Below are positions 33,592-44,476 of a stretch of 64,000 bases of DNA, piece by piece (within the stretch, counting starts at the first letter, position 1; every line of letters begins with the position of its first letter). The notes beneath the pieces were generated by a model that saw only the letters and a program-made list of their open reading frames with translations, was not told where the DNA came from and did no database searches. The stretch is taken from contig CANLWG010000002.1 of the NCBI GenBank assembly GCA_947494715.1, positions 186,001-250,000 of the forward strand, in the 5' to 3' direction. This DNA is from an uncultured Flavobacteriaceae bacterium. Lineage in GTDB: Bacteria; Bacteroidota; Bacteroidia; Flavobacteriales; Flavobacteriaceae. Made by a program: the position numbers and the translations under genes.

Positions 33592-34017
33592 ATGGAACTA
33601 TCCCTACTTACACCCTCCGATATCGACCCAGAAACCGAAAATCGGATCCATGCGCTTTTTAAACAGTTGAATGCGGTTATAGTACCGCTTTCGCTCAAGA
33701 TCATTTTAGACCCAAAAAATCCGGCAATCGTAGCTTGCTGCACGTTGGAAAATCAAATTGTGGGGGTTGCCGTAATGGCGGAATATTCCGTAATTTCAGG
33801 TCGTAAGGGTTGGATCGAGGATGTAGTAGTAGATGAGGCCCATCGGGGCAAGGGTATCGGTCGTAAACTGATGGAATTCCTCATCAATGAGGGCAGGCAA
33901 AAGGGGCTTTACGAAATTCTACTCTTTACGGCATATCATAGAAAACCGGCCCACCAACTTTACCAAAACTTGGGATTTCAGAAAAAGGAAAGTCAAATCT
34001 ATACGTTAAAATTATGA
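33592..34017 (+). CDS. GNAT family N-acetyltransferase
   Basis: 141 residues. The acetyl-CoA binding motif VVVDEAHRGKGIGRKLMEFLI (R-x-x-G-x-G/A form) is near residues 82-103, followed by the C-terminal YQNLGFQKKESQIY strand. It transfers an acetyl group from acetyl-CoA to an amine; the acceptor is unknown. Its stop overlaps the ATG of the next gene by four bases (ATGA), so the two are coupled. Confidence 0.9.
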   Translation: MELSLLTPSDIDPETENRIHALFKQLNAVIVPLSLKIILDPKNPAIVACCTLENQIVGVAVMAEYSVISGRKGWIEDVVVDEAHRGKGIGRKLMEFLINEGRQKGLYEILLFTAYHRKPAHQLYQNLGFQKKESQIYTLKL

Positions 34018-34373
34018 GCAAGATGTCCAAAGAAACTTGGCAGCAAAGACTGGAATTGTACGACGCGCTTATTGCAAAATGTCCCAGATTTGAGCGAAAG
34101 GGCAAAAACATGCCCTATACTTCCGCCAACGGCTATATGTTTTCCCTCTTGAATAAGGCTGGGGAAATCGGTATCCGCTTTTCAAAGGACGTACAGGAAA
34201 AATATATGACCGAATTGAATACCACTATCTATAAATCGTATGGAGCAGTAATGCGGGGCTATATCCTGATTCCGGAAGAAGTTCTAAAAGACCCGGACCA
34301 AGTCGTGGCCTACCTCAACGAAAGCTATGATTATGTGATGTCCCTGGAACCCAATACCTCCAAGAAAAAATAA
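34014..34373 (+). CDS. Small protein resembling TfoX/Sxy N-terminal domain
   Basis: 119 residues (MSKETWQQRLELYDALIAKCPRFERKGKNMPY...). The alternating pattern with GYMFSLLNKAGEIGIRFSKD and a later GYILIPEEVL resembles the small alpha/beta domain found in TfoX/Sxy-like proteins, by eye only. No membrane or signal segment. Coupled to the GNAT gene, it may be its partner or an unrelated passenger. Confidence 0.55.
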   Translation: MSKMSKETWQQRLELYDALIAKCPRFERKGKNMPYTSANGYMFSLLNKAGEIGIRFSKDVQEKYMTELNTTIYKSYGAVMRGYILIPEEVLKDPDQVVAYLNESYDYVMSLEPNTSKKK

Positions 34374-34392
34374 ATCAACAAAAGCCATCCAA

Positions 34393-35937
34393 ATGAAAGG
34401 AACATACCTATGGATTCCCGTCCTATTCTGTACCCTGCTACAGACCTTGGGCCAGGCGCCGCAAATAGATTTTAAGGCACTGGATGCCTATTACGAAAAA
34501 ATGGTACAGGATTGGCATGTTCCCAGTGCGGCCATAGGCATCGTTAAGGATGGGGAACTGGTCTTTACGGGAAACTACGGTGTTCTAGAAGTAGGCAAAA
34601 CCAAAAAACCCGATGAAAACACCCTGTACGCCATTGCCTCCAATTCCAAGGCATTTACCTCGGCCATCCTGGGGATGCTGGTCCAGGAAGGCAAATTGAA
34701 TTGGAACGATAAGGTCAAAAAATACCTTCCCTATTTTGAGGTGTACGACCCTTGGGTCAGTAATGAGGTAACGGTGCGAGATCTATTATGCCACCGGGTA
34801 GGGTTGGGTACCTTTAGCGGGGATGTCATCTGGTATAAATCTACCCTCACTTCCGAGGAAATCATTAGAAGGTTCAAATATTTACCCAAAGCTTTTGATT
34901 TTAGGGCAGGTTTTGGCTATTCGAACCTTATGTACATCACCGCCGGGGAATTTATCAAAAAAATAACTGGAAAGAGTTGGAGCGAAAATGTAAAGGAACG
35001 GATTTTCCAACCCTTGAGTATGGACAGGACCATTACCTCCCCCAAGGAATTGGAGGTAAAAGGCAACTATGTTACCCCACACGGCCGTGAAAACAATACC
35101 AATATTCCCATTGCATGGGAGGATTGGGAAGAGATCGGGGCTACCGGAGGTATAATCTCCAGCGTAAAGGATATCTCCAAATGGATGATTTTTAATCTGA
35201 ACCACGGCGTATATGGCAATGACACCTTGCTTAGCCCACGAACCCGAAACATGGTCTGGACGCCTCATAACAACTTTATTGTGGACCATACCAAAAAAAA
35301 TGACATGAATCGGCATTTTAGTGCCTACGGATTAGGGTGGGGATTGAGTGATTACCATGGCCGATTGCGTGTGGCCCATACCGGTGGCTACGATGGTATG
35401 ATTACCGCCGTTACTTTGATTCCGGATGAAAACTTGGGTGTTGTAGTACTGACCAATGGGATGAAAAGCCCGATCCATGCCGCTACCTACCATGCCCTGG
35501 ACCAATTTTTAGGGATAGAAGGCAAGGACTGGTCTGCGGAATATCTGGATAGGGCGAACAAAAACCAAAAGGAGGATTCACGTATTGCCGATATCAAAGC
35601 GAAAAGAGTTCTGAATACTGAACCCTCCATACCCGCAAAAGAGTATACAGGAATTTACAAATCCGATATTTATGGGGAAATCAAAATCGACCGGATAAAC
35701 GGAAAATTACGGATGAAATTTGAACACACTCCAGAGCTATCGGCCACTTTAGAATATTGGCATTATGATGTTTGGGAAATCAAATGGGACAAAAAACATG
35801 CCTGGTTCAATTTCGGCACCGTGCGGTTCAAGACCGATAATAACTTGAATGTAAAAGGGCTGGATTTTGAGGTACCCAACGACGATATTTTCTTTGAGGA
35901 ATTGAAACCTTATAAAATAAAGGACGCTTCTGAATAG
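34393..35937 (+). CDS. Serine hydrolase of the class C beta-lactamase group
   Basis: 514 residues with a signal peptide ([21 protein letters not shown]). The penicillin-binding fold shows the SxxK motif in [10 protein letters not shown], the YxN motif in GYSNLMYI and the third element as HTGGYDGM. The C-terminal ~110 residues form a DUF3471-like beta domain. Members are peptidases or esterases acting in the periplasm. True beta-lactamase activity is not implied. It is followed by a propeller gene 35 bases on. Confidence 0.88.
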   Translation: MKGTYLWIPVLFCTLLQTLGQAPQIDFKALDAYYEKMVQDWHVPSAAIGIVKDGELVFTGNYGVLEVGKTKKPDENTLYAIASNSKAFTSAILGMLVQEGKLNWNDKVKKYLPYFEVYDPWVSNEVTVRDLLCHRVGLGTFSGDVIWYKSTLTSEEIIRRFKYLPKAFDFRAGFGYSNLMYITAGEFIKKITGKSWSENVKERIFQPLSMDRTITSPKELEVKGNYVTPHGRENNTNIPIAWEDWEEIGATGGIISSVKDISKWMIFNLNHGVYGNDTLLSPRTRNMVWTPHNNFIVDHTKKNDMNRHFSAYGLGWGLSDYHGRLRVAHTGGYDGMITAVTLIPDENLGVVVLTNGMKSPIHAATYHALDQFLGIEGKDWSAEYLDRANKNQKEDSRIADIKAKRVLNTEPSIPAKEYTGIYKSDIYGEIKIDRINGKLRMKFEHTPELSATLEYWHYDVWEIKWDKKHAWFNFGTVRFKTDNNLNVKGLDFEVPNDDIFFEELKPYKIKDASE

Positions 35938-35972
35938 AAAGCCGTTTCATTTTCAACGTATTAAAAAACACT

Positions 35973-38900
35973 ATGAAGGTCATCCAACTTTTTTTGATTA
36001 CCCTACTTGTATTCCCATTTGCCTCTGAAGCACAAAGACGGAGTAAAAAAACTGCACTCCCAAAAATTGTCGTTCAGGATTCCCTATTCCATGGACTTAA
36101 ATGGCGCAATATAGGTCCGTTCCGTGGTGGGCGCAGCGTTGCCTGTTCCGGGGTAGTAGGCCAATCCATGACGTATTATATGGGTGGTACTGGCGGTGGT
36201 ATATGGAAAACCGTGGATGATGGCATTACATGGAAAAACATTTCCGACGGCTTTCTTAAAACGGGGACAGTCGGTGCCATAGCCGTTTCCGAAAGCAACC
36301 CCAATATTGTCCTTGCCGGTATGGGCGAACATGCGGCCCGAGGGGTCATGACCTCCATGGGCGACGGGGTCTACAAATCCACGGATGCCGGCAAAACCTG
36401 GAAGCACATAGGTTTGGATCGGACACGGCATATTTCCGATATTATTATTCACCCCACCGATTCCGATATCATTTTTGTAGCGGCTCAGGGTGCTCAATAC
36501 GGTGACACCTCCGAGCGCGGTATTTATCGTACTACGGATGGAGGGCTGTCCTGGGAGAAAGTCCTTTTCGTGGATACCCGAACCGGTGCCTCTTCCCTAT
36601 CCATGGATATGACCAATCCCCTGATCCTATATGCCGCCATGTGGGAACATAGAAGATATCCCTGGACGATGGAATCCGGTGGAAAAAGTTCCGGGCTCTA
36701 TAAATCTACCGATGGGGGCACTACCTGGGAACAACTTAAAGAAGGTCTTCCGGAAGCTTTCGGCAAAGCAGGTATCTCGGTATCACGGGCCAATAACGAA
36801 CTTGTTTTTGCAGTCATAGAGGCCGAAGGTGAAAAGGGTGGTGTCTACCGCTCGGACGATGCCGGGGAAAAATGGAAACAGGTAAATAAAGACCGAATCA
36901 ATATCGCCCGATCGTGGTACTATATGGAAATCCTGGCCGATCCACAAAATGAGAATATCGTGTATGTGCTCAATGCTCCCGTTACCAAATCCATTGATGG
37001 GGGAAAGACCTTTACATCCCTACCGACCCCACATGGTGACAACCATCACCTATGGATCGATCCATATAACAATCAACGTATGATCAATTCCAATGACGGA
37101 GGAGCCAACGTCTCTAATAACGGAGGCAAAAGCTGGAGTACGCAGCAAAACCAACCTACAGCCCAATTTTATCGTGTGATCACGGACAATCTTGTTCCGT
37201 ACAATGTATATGGAGGCCAGCAGGACAACTCTGCCATTGCCATTGCCAGCCGTACCAATGATGAGGGAATCGATTGGAAGGATTGGTATTCCGTAGCCGG
37301 ATGTGAAAGTGCCTTTCTGGCCTTTGACCCGGATCATCCGGAACATGTTTTTGGAGGGTGCTATCAAGGTATTATCGAGAAATGGGTCCGTACATCGCGC
37401 GAGGGAAAATCCATTAAGGAATACCCTGAACTTGGGCTAAGTATTGCCCCAAAAGACTTTAAGTATCGATACAATTGGAATGCGCCCATTATTAGTTCGC
37501 CACACGACAGAAATACCATTTATCACGCCGGAAATGTAGTTTTTAAAACGGTCGATCAGGGCAATAGCTGGGAAGTTATAAGTCCGGATCTCACTCGTAA
37601 CGATAAGAGCAGGCAAGGTCCTGGAGGTGGCCCTTATACCAATGAGGCCGCCGGTGGTGAAAATTACAATACCCTTTCCTATTTGGTAGAATCGCCCCAT
37701 GAGAAAGGAGTGCTTTGGGCCGGAAGTGATGATGGGCTGGTGCATTTGACCAAAGATGGCGGCCGAAACTGGGAAAATGTAACGCCACCTGATTTGGGAG
37801 AGGGAATCATAAACAGTATTGAGGTTTCCCCTCATGATGCGGCTACAGCTTATATGGTTTTGATGCACTACAAATGGATGGACTTGGAATCTTATATTTT
37901 TAAAACTTTAGACTACGGAAAAACCTGGACCAAGATTACCAATGGAATTGTTGGCGAGCATACCTTTGTACGGGTGGTGCGTGAAGACCCCAAACATAAG
38001 GGACTCCTATATGCCGGTACCGAAACCGGACTCTTTATTTCTTGGGACGATGGCCAAAATTGGCAACCATTTCAGTTAAACCTTCCCGTTGTTCCCATCA
38101 ATGACCTCATTATTCAGAGCAATGACCTGGTGGCCGCCACGGCAGGGCGCTCCTTCTGGATATTAGACGATCTGGCTGCTATCCAGAATGCAAATCGACC
38201 AAAACAAACCATCGAAATATTTACCCCCAAGGACACTTATTTACTATTTGGGGGAAGTAGCGAAAAGCCTGTTCCAGGATTAGGGGACAACCCGAAAAGT
38301 GGTGTGACCTTTGACTACTATCTAGACAAAGAGGCGGACAGCCTGAATCTGAAATTAGAAGTATTGTATAATGGAAAACCAATACGGACCATTACCAACC
38401 AAAAGCCAAAAGATTTTAAATCTTGGCCTGGAGGCCCATCGAAGCCTCAAGTGCTTCCCTCAAAAAAAGGATATAACAGATTTACCTGGGATTTCAGAAA
38501 GGATAATCTTCCTTCCGTGGACAAGGTTTTCGTCTATGGAAATTATAGGGGATCTAGGGTAGGTCGCGGAAAATACACCTTAAAATTGACCTTGAATGCA
38601 CTAACTTCCGAAACCGAAGTAACCATTCTTACCAATCCAAAGGTAGAAACCACCTTGGCGGATTTTGAAGAGCAACAAAAGGTCTTGGACCAAATTGAAA
38701 GCACAATAAAAAGCATTCACGAATCCGTTAACCAAATGCGATCGGCAAGATTACAGTTAAAGGGGTATGCCAAATTGCTTAAGGGGCGTGAGGAGGTTAA
38801 TGAATTGATTACAAAAGGTGATTCGCTCATCGGTCGTATCGATACTTGGGAAGAAAACCTCATCCAGCCCAAACAAAAAACCTTTCAGGATGTTATCAAT

Positions 38901-39122
38901 TTTAATAACAAACTCAGTGCCCAATTAATGCATTTAAAGAATTATGTGGACACGGCAGAACCTCGGGTTACCCAAGGTGCCCAGGAGCGTTTACGGGATT
39001 TGATGAAGGAGTGGAGGATTTTCGAAAATGAACGGGATGCCATCGTGAAGGACGAAATGGGGGATTATAATAAAACCTATATTGAATTGGGGTTGCCTGC
39101 CCTTATATTGCCGAAACAATGA
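35973..39122 (+). CDS. VPS10/sortilin-type beta-propeller protein (glycosyl hydrolase-like), copy 1
   Basis: 1049 residues with a signal peptide ([19 protein letters not shown]). Repeated BNR/Asp-box blades follow, for example SPNGG-like [41 protein letters not shown], spanning about residues 60-740. The last ~280 residues form a helical and beta sandwich region found in the VPS10-like family (annotated as glycosyl hydrolase). A second member lies at 45749. The substrate is not known. Such proteins are abundant in marine flavobacteria and may handle polysaccharides or peptides. Confidence 0.85.
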   Translation: MKVIQLFLITLLVFPFASEAQRRSKKTALPKIVVQDSLFHGLKWRNIGPFRGGRSVACSGVVGQSMTYYMGGTGGGIWKTVDDGITWKNISDGFLKTGTVGAIAVSESNPNIVLAGMGEHAARGVMTSMGDGVYKSTDAGKTWKHIGLDRTRHISDIIIHPTDSDIIFVAAQGAQYGDTSERGIYRTTDGGLSWEKVLFVDTRTGASSLSMDMTNPLILYAAMWEHRRYPWTMESGGKSSGLYKSTDGGTTWEQLKEGLPEAFGKAGISVSRANNELVFAVIEAEGEKGGVYRSDDAGEKWKQVNKDRINIARSWYYMEILADPQNENIVYVLNAPVTKSIDGGKTFTSLPTPHGDNHHLWIDPYNNQRMINSNDGGANVSNNGGKSWSTQQNQPTAQFYRVITDNLVPYNVYGGQQDNSAIAIASRTNDEGIDWKDWYSVAGCESAFLAFDPDHPEHVFGGCYQGIIEKWVRTSREGKSIKEYPELGLSIAPKDFKYRYNWNAPIISSPHDRNTIYHAGNVVFKTVDQGNSWEVISPDLTRNDKSRQGPGGGPYTNEAAGGENYNTLSYLVESPHEKGVLWAGSDDGLVHLTKDGGRNWENVTPPDLGEGIINSIEVSPHDAATAYMVLMHYKWMDLESYIFKTLDYGKTWTKITNGIVGEHTFVRVVREDPKHKGLLYAGTETGLFISWDDGQNWQPFQLNLPVVPINDLIIQSNDLVAATAGRSFWILDDLAAIQNANRPKQTIEIFTPKDTYLLFGGSSEKPVPGLGDNPKSGVTFDYYLDKEADSLNLKLEVLYNGKPIRTITNQKPKDFKSWPGGPSKPQVLPSKKGYNRFTWDFRKDNLPSVDKVFVYGNYRGSRVGRGKYTLKLTLNALTSETEVTILTNPKVETTLADFEEQQKVLDQIESTIKSIHESVNQMRSARLQLKGYAKLLKGREEVNELITKGDSLIGRIDTWEENLIQPKQKTFQDVINFNNKLSAQLMHLKNYVDTAEPRVTQGAQERLRDLMKEWRIFENERDAIVKDEMGDYNKTYIELGLPALILPKQ

Positions 39123-39185
39123 CAGCACCAATGAAGCGCACAATTGAAATATAAAAAATGAGGACTGCTCCTCACGAAGACTATA

Positions 39186-39755
39186 ATGAACACTTTTATT
39201 GCGGACCAAACCTTTAAGGGGGAAAATTATACCAAAAGTCGCCTACCCCAAGGCGATTATGAAAACTGTGTTTTTGAAGGCTGTGATTTTTCCAACGCCT
39301 ATTTGGACAACCAAAATTTCATGGAATGCGAATTCTTGGATTGTAACCTGAGTAATGCCAATATAGCGCACACCATTTTTAAAGAAGTTATTTTTTCCCA
39401 TTGTAAGATGATGGGGCTCAAATTTGAGGATTGCAATGATTTTTTGATGGACTTTAGCTTTCAAGATTGCATTTTGAATTTCAGTTCATTCTATGGATTG
39501 AAGCTTAAAAATCAAAAGTTTATGGGTTGTAAATTAGAGGGAGCTGATTTCACGGAAGCAGACCTCTCCTATACCCAATTCACCGATTGCGATCTACAAG
39601 GTGCGATTTTCAATACCACCGTTTTGGAAAATGCCGATTTTAGAACGGCACGTAATTTTAGTATCGACCCCGAAAGAAATCATCTTAAGAAGGCCAAATT
39701 CTCCAAAGAAGGAATCGTTGGATTACTCCGGAAACATGACATAATCGTGGAGTAA
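39186..39755 (+). CDS. Pentapeptide-repeat protein, Qnr/MfpA-like
   Basis: 189 residues made of five-residue coils with A(D/N)Lxx and C/F at the central position (NCVFEGCDFSNAYLDNQNF, GADFTEADLSYTQFTDCDLQ). They would form a right-handed quadrilateral helix. The C-terminal FSIDPERNHLKKAKFSKEGIVGLL and final DIIVE closely resemble the end of Qnr-type proteins, which protect DNA gyrase by mimicking DNA. That function is possible here but not proven. A dyad follows 7 bases after its stop. Confidence 0.85.
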   Translation: MNTFIADQTFKGENYTKSRLPQGDYENCVFEGCDFSNAYLDNQNFMECEFLDCNLSNANIAHTIFKEVIFSHCKMMGLKFEDCNDFLMDFSFQDCILNFSSFYGLKLKNQKFMGCKLEGADFTEADLSYTQFTDCDLQGAIFNTTVLENADFRTARNFSIDPERNHLKKAKFSKEGIVGLLRKHDIIVE

Positions 39756-39761
39756 AAACGA

Positions 39762-39781
39762 TATCCGTTTGTAAACGGATA
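39762..39781. promoter_or_regulatory. 20-bp dyad upstream of the DUF6265 gene
   Basis: TATCCGTTT, centre GT, AAACGGATA: nine matching base pairs. It ends 29 bases before the ATG at 39811 and overlaps a partial TAATTTG box, which suits an operator. It shares CGTTTGTAAACG with the repeats upstream of ssb (19798). A hairpin terminator of the pentapeptide gene is less likely because no T-run follows. Confidence 0.45.
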
Positions 39782-39810
39782 ATTTGTACCTTAATCCTAA
39801 ATCTATTGTG

Positions 39811-40302
39811 ATGAAAGTATGTATCATAATTCTTATTTTTTCAACCCTCCTCTGCAATGGACAAAACACCTTGTCATTTCCTGAAAATGGCACTTCGCCC
39901 AAAGCCAGCTTACACGATGTTTCATGGATGGAAGGCCATTGGAAGGGAGAGGCTTTCGGTGGCATAACGGAGGAAATCTGGAGTCCTCCTTTGGGAGGTT
40001 CCATGATGTTTGTCTTTAAGTTGGTGTCGGATGGAAAGGTCAATTTTTATGAGGTTGGCCATATACAACAGGTTGGGGAGACCCTACTTCTTCAACTTAA
40101 GCATTTTCACGGCAATCTAAAGGGGTGGGAGGAGAAGGACGATACCGTGGATTTTAAATTGGTTAAGGTTGAAGGGAACCGTGTGTTTTTTGATGGTTTT
40201 ACCTTTGAGAAAATCAGTGATGATGAAGTAAACCTCTATGTGGTCATTTCCCAAGATAATAAAACCGAAAAAGAAGTGAAATTCAATTATAAAAGAATGT
40301 AG
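39811..40302 (+). CDS. DUF6265-type secreted protein
   Basis: 163 residues from ATG 39811, giving the signal MKVCIIILIFSTLLCNG; the longer frame at 39784 lacks one. The mature part has the WMEGHWKGEAFGG turn and EIWSPPLGGSMMFVFK strand of the DUF6265 lipocalin-like family, which is periplasmic and of unknown ligand. Its stop is followed by a TTG-start gene one base later. Confidence 0.75.
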   Translation: MKVCIIILIFSTLLCNGQNTLSFPENGTSPKASLHDVSWMEGHWKGEAFGGITEEIWSPPLGGSMMFVFKLVSDGKVNFYEVGHIQQVGETLLLQLKHFHGNLKGWEEKDDTVDFKLVKVEGNRVFFDGFTFEKISDDEVNLYVVISQDNKTEKEVKFNYKRM

Positions 40303-40303
40303 T

Positions 40304-40654
40304 TTGAAAAAAAAGTGTTTGGAATGCGGGGCGGAAATCTTGGGAAGGGTAGATAAAAAATACTGCTCGGACTACTGTCGCAATGCCTATAATAACAAAG
40401 TCAATAAGGATAGTAAGAACCTCATCCGAAACATCAACAATCGCTTACGAAAGAATTATAGGATTTTGGACAGTTTTCCATTGAGGGAAGGTAAAACGAG
40501 AACCACAAGAACGCGACTGTTGGATAAAGGTTTTGATTTTGACTTCATCACCAATCTATACACGACCAAGAAGGGCACTACCTATTACTTTGTCTATGAT
40601 TTGGGTTATTTACCTTTGGACAATGATCAGTATATGATCGTAAAAAGGGAATAA
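40304..40654 (+). CDS. Zinc-ribbon protein (DUF2116-like), unknown function
   Basis: 116 residues from TTG 40304, needed because the first zinc pair lies at residues 4-7. The N-terminus holds CLECG and CSDYCR (four cysteines in a zinc ribbon), followed by a basic helix (NNKVNKDSKNLIRNINNRLRKNY) and a small alpha/beta tail. It may bind RNA or DNA. It starts immediately after the DUF6265 stop but does not share an evident role with it. Confidence 0.75.
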   Translation: MKKKCLECGAEILGRVDKKYCSDYCRNAYNNKVNKDSKNLIRNINNRLRKNYRILDSFPLREGKTRTTRTRLLDKGFDFDFITNLYTTKKGTTYYFVYDLGYLPLDNDQYMIVKRE

Positions 40655-40665
40655 GGTTCGGCTCT

Positions 40666-41130
40666 CTATTTCCAATTTTGCCCACTTAGCTTAAGGGCGG
40701 CAATTACAATATCCTTTCGGCTAATCTGACCTACGAGAATCCCATCTTTCATTACCGGCAACCTACGCCGGTTATGTTTATCAAATACCCCTGCGGCATC
40801 AAAGATGCTCATATCATGGGGAATGGTCTCCACTTCTTTGGTCATATATTTTTCGACACTTTTATCCAATATGGGCTGGTTAAAGTAACGGCTTTCGGAA
40901 ATCTGTTTCATACAATCGGCCTCGGAAATAATTCCGACCAAAAATCCATTATCGTCCAACACCGGTCCCCCGGAGATTTTGTATTTGGCAAATGCCTCCA
41001 TCACCTCTAGGATGGACTGATCAGGCGCGAAATTCACCAATTTTTTGGACATATAATCGGTTACTAGGATAGGGGCGTCAAACTCTTTTTTAGAAGACCT
41101 ACGTATCCCTTGAAAACTCTTTATTCCCAT
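40666..41130 (-). CDS. CBS domain pair protein
   Basis: 154 residues with two CBS modules (MSKKLVNFAPDQSILEVMEAFAKYKISGGPVLDDNG and KYMTKEVETIPHDMSIFDAAGVFDKHNRRRLPVMKDG). Such proteins sense adenine nucleotides and can regulate a partner. It is on the opposite strand to both neighbours. The start ATG at 41130 follows an AT-rich leader. No enzyme domain is attached. Confidence 0.88.
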   Translation of the reverse strand: MGIKSFQGIRRSSKKEFDAPILVTDYMSKKLVNFAPDQSILEVMEAFAKYKISGGPVLDDNGFLVGIISEADCMKQISESRYFNQPILDKSVEKYMTKEVETIPHDMSIFDAAGVFDKHNRRRLPVMKDGILVGQISRKDIVIAALKLSGQNWK

Positions 41131-41267
41131 AATTATTTGATTTTTGCCTGCCTTGAATCAATCCAGGTTAATCTTAAATATAGTTAATTTTTGCGAATTA
41201 TCTAAATAAATCCGTCCAAATACAGCAACCCCTCAAAATTTTATACTTTTAGGGTACAGCTTTTAGA

Positions 41268-43553
41268 ATGAAAAAATACGCTTCCACCATAACTTTATTG
41301 CTATTGGTTTTGGTCATTTATTGGGGCTTTATCTCATCTATGCCCTCCTATTCCAAGGATTCGGATGTACCGGAAACTACCTTTTCAACAGATAGGGCTC
41401 TTGTACATGTGAAAGAGATTTCACAAAAACCCCATGGTGTCGGTTTTCCTGGGCATAAGGAGGTACAACAGTATATAATTTCCGAATTGCGGAAAATGGG
41501 ATTGGAAACATCCATACAGGAAGGTTATACTATAGGAAAGGCCAACAATCTTTCCAAAACCGCGAATATTCTGGCCAAGATAAAGGGAACGGAATCTGGT
41601 AAATCCCTCGTATTACTTTCCCATTATGACAGTGACCTCCATTCAGCTTTGGGTGCTAGTGATGCCGGAAGTGGGGTGGCAACCATTTTGGAAAGTGTAA
41701 GGGCATTTCTATCGGAAAACAAAAAGCCCAAAAACGATATCATTATTTTGATTTCCGATGGCGAAGAGGTGGATCTTAGTGGAGCAGGACTCTTTGTGGA
41801 CAAACATCCCTGGGCCAAAGACGTAGGTTTGGTTCTAAATTTTGAAGCAAGGGGCAGCGGCGGCCCAAGCTATGTCTTTATAGAGACCAACAGGGGAAAT
41901 GAAAGATTGATAGAAGAATTTATCAAGGCCAACCCCAAGTATCCCATGGCCAATTCCTTATACTATAGCATCTACAAAATGTTGCCCAATGATACGGACT
42001 TGACCATTTTCAGGGAAAAAGGGGATGTTGAAGGCTTCAACTTCGCCTTTATAGGCGACCATTTTGACTATCACACCGCAAGGGACAGTTATGAACGTCT
42101 GGACCGGAACACCTTGGCTCATCAAGGTAGTTATTTAATGCCGTTGCTAAATCATTTTGGCAACACGGATTTGACCAATCTAAAGAGCCTCAACGATTAC
42201 GTATACTTCAACATACCCTTTTTTGGATTGGTGTCCTATCCTTTTGTCTGGATATGGCCCATGTGGGGCATAGCTGTACTATTACTTGTGCTGCTATTAG
42301 CCTATGGCCTTCGAAAAAAAATGCTCAATGGGGTCCAAATTGTCAAAGGGTTTCTACCCTTGCTCCTTACTTTGACAATAAATGGAGTGATGGGCTTTTA
42401 TAGTTGGTCCGTCTTAAAATGGATGTATCCGCACTATCAGGATATCCTTCAAGGTTTTACCTATAATGGCTATACCTATATTGCAGTGTTTGTCTTTTTT
42501 TCCATTGGCTGCTGTTTCTGGGTATATCATAAGTTTAAAAAATTGGATACGGCCAATCTGCTGGTCGCCCCAATAGTACTATGGCTGATTATTTGCTGGG
42601 GGGTCTCCCGTCATCTCCAGGGAGCGGCTTTCTTTATTGTTCCCGTATTTGCCCTATTGGCTTCCCTCCTTGTGACTTTGGACGAAAAAAAATTCAACGG
42701 TTACGTACTCCTTTTATTGGCTTTGCCGGGTATTTGGATATATGCCCCCTTTATTAAAGGGTTTCCCGTAGGATTAGGCCTTAAAATGATGGTCAGCGCT
42801 ACAATTTTGACAACCTTGACCTTTTTCCTGCTCCTCCCCTTTTTTGGGACCTATCCCAAGAAAAAACAGCTGGCTTATTTAAGTTTGGTACTTTCTCTTG
42901 GATTTATGACAGCGGCCCATTTTAATTCTGGGTTTGATAAAGAAAACCCAAAACCTACCAGCCTTTTATATGTACTGAACGCCGATGGGAATGCCGCTCA
43001 ATGGGCCACGTATGAAAACCAGCTGTCCGATTGGACGGCCCAATATTTGGGAGGAGACAAAGAAGTTCCCGAAAAAACGGCTTACGGTACAATTTCCAAT
43101 AAATATAGCTCCGGTTTTACCTATGTATCCAGTGCACCCATTAAGGATATTTTGCCTCCACAAATTGAAAAAACTACGGATACCATCATAGGAGAAAAAC
43201 GCATTCTGGAAATCCGAATTACGCCGCAACGCAATGTAAATCGATTGGAAGTGTTCACAAATAACATTCCCATTTCCGAGGCAACGGTCAACCGTATTCC
43301 CTTGTCCGACTACTATCTTAAAAATCGAAAAAGAAGCAGATTGGCAACACATTATATCACCGATAATGATACTACGGAGTTGACACTTTCCATTCCCAAG
43401 GAGGCTGTTTTGGAGCTGACCTTATATGAAGCTTCAAATGATCTGTTGGAAAATCGACAATTCACGGTTCCAGCAAGACCGGAGGATAACATCCCCATGC
43501 CTTTTGTATTAAACGACGCTATTTTGGTTATAAAAAAAATCCGGTTTGAATAA
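41268..43553 (+). CDS. M28 family metallopeptidase with multi-helix membrane C-terminus
   Basis: 761 residues. An N-terminal signal anchor (ITLLLLVLVIYWGF) precedes the M28 aminopeptidase domain: LSHYDSDLHS (His-x-Asp), SDAGSGVAT (bridging Asp), ISDGEEVDLSGAG (Glu-Glu) and the later FTIGDHFDYHTARD (zinc His). The second half carries about nine membrane helices and a final beta domain. This layout matches membrane-bound Fxna/ER-metallopeptidase-like proteins of flavobacteria. It overlaps the next gene by 8 bases. Confidence 0.85.
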   Translation: MKKYASTITLLLLVLVIYWGFISSMPSYSKDSDVPETTFSTDRALVHVKEISQKPHGVGFPGHKEVQQYIISELRKMGLETSIQEGYTIGKANNLSKTANILAKIKGTESGKSLVLLSHYDSDLHSALGASDAGSGVATILESVRAFLSENKKPKNDIIILISDGEEVDLSGAGLFVDKHPWAKDVGLVLNFEARGSGGPSYVFIETNRGNERLIEEFIKANPKYPMANSLYYSIYKMLPNDTDLTIFREKGDVEGFNFAFIGDHFDYHTARDSYERLDRNTLAHQGSYLMPLLNHFGNTDLTNLKSLNDYVYFNIPFFGLVSYPFVWIWPMWGIAVLLLVLLLAYGLRKKMLNGVQIVKGFLPLLLTLTINGVMGFYSWSVLKWMYPHYQDILQGFTYNGYTYIAVFVFFSIGCCFWVYHKFKKLDTANLLVAPIVLWLIICWGVSRHLQGAAFFIVPVFALLASLLVTLDEKKFNGYVLLLLALPGIWIYAPFIKGFPVGLGLKMMVSATILTTLTFFLLLPFFGTYPKKKQLAYLSLVLSLGFMTAAHFNSGFDKENPKPTSLLYVLNADGNAAQWATYENQLSDWTAQYLGGDKEVPEKTAYGTISNKYSSGFTYVSSAPIKDILPPQIEKTTDTIIGEKRILEIRITPQRNVNRLEVFTNNIPISEATVNRIPLSDYYLKNRKRSRLATHYITDNDTTELTLSIPKEAVLELTLYEASNDLLENRQFTVPARPEDNIPMPFVLNDAILVIKKIRFE

Positions 43554-44355
43554 GTCCATCGCCATTATGGGTTGTGGGTGGCTAGGCCTGCCCTTGGCAA
43601 AGTCCTTTCTGGACGAAGGCTATACCGTGCATGGCAGTACCACCTCGGAAAAGAAGCTAAGTATTTTGAAAAAAGAAGGTATCCAGCCATTTTTGATTTC
43701 GCTTTCAGAAGAAGGTCCCAAAGGATCTGTTCTTCATTTTTTAAAGGACGTTGATTCCATTATTATTAATGTACCTCCCAAACTTAGGGGCGGAAACAGG
43801 GAAAACTATGTTGAAAAAATACGGGGCCTATATAATGCCATCAAGGCATCATCTGTCCAAAAAATTGTCTTTGTGAGCAGTACCTCGGTATACGGGGACA
43901 TCGATGGAGAGGTTACTGAAGATACCATACCAAGACCTAGCACGGAATCTGGGAGGCAGCTTTTAGTTACAGAAGATATTTTCGGAAACGATAGCGAACT
44001 GCAAACTACAATTGTTCGATTTGGTGGTCTGATAGGACCAAATCGACACCCGGTTACCATGCTTTCCGGAAGGACCAGATTGGCAAATGGTGCAGCGCCC
44101 ATAAACCTCATTCATCTTGACGACTGTATTAATATCCTAAAAAACATCGTTGAGCAAGGGTGGTGGAACGAAGTTTTTAATGCCGTATATCCAGATCATC
44201 CCCCTAAAGCCAAATACTATTCCATGGAAGCAAAGAAAAGGGGAATTCCCGTCCCAGACTATTCGAAAGATGCGGCTCAAAAAGGGAAAAAAGTGCTGTC
44301 TGGTAGTCTTATTCTTGTTAAAAAATACCGTTTTAACACTTCAATCCATAATTGA
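43546..44355 (+). CDS. NAD(P)-binding epimerase-like protein (YeeZ type)
   Basis: 269 residues from TTG 43546, chosen because the Rossmann strand (SIAIMGCGWLGLPLAKSF) begins at residue 4 and no ATG precedes it. GxGxxG and SSTSVYG are visible; the usual YxxxK pair is not. It resembles YeeZ-like extended SDR proteins whose substrate is not known. It overlaps the M28 gene by 8 bases (TTGAATAA) and ends before a strong AT hairpin terminator. Confidence 0.8.
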   Translation: MNKSIAIMGCGWLGLPLAKSFLDEGYTVHGSTTSEKKLSILKKEGIQPFLISLSEEGPKGSVLHFLKDVDSIIINVPPKLRGGNRENYVEKIRGLYNAIKASSVQKIVFVSSTSVYGDIDGEVTEDTIPRPSTESGRQLLVTEDIFGNDSELQTTIVRFGGLIGPNRHPVTMLSGRTRLANGAAPINLIHLDDCINILKNIVEQGWWNEVFNAVYPDHPPKAKYYSMEAKKRGIPVPDYSKDAAQKGKKVLSGSLILVKKYRFNTSIHN

Positions 44356-44381
44356 TACGCCACGCAAAAGCGGTTTTTCAC

Positions 44382-44404
44382 AACAAAAAAGGGTGTTTTT
44401 TGTT
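44382..44404 (+). terminator. Terminator of the M28-epimerase unit
   Basis: AACAAAAAA, loop GGGTG, TTTTTTGTT: a nine-pair A/T stem with its own T-run. Confidence 0.5.
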
Positions 44405-44476
44405 AATTATAGTGCTGATTTTTAATTACTTATCGATGAAATGCATAACTTTAGGTAAATCTAAAACAAGATTGCC

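Noticed and set aside
37437-37868. 143-codon minus-strand frame in the VPS10-like gene
   Set aside because: Antisense shadow of the repeated propeller blades, with no independent coding evidence.
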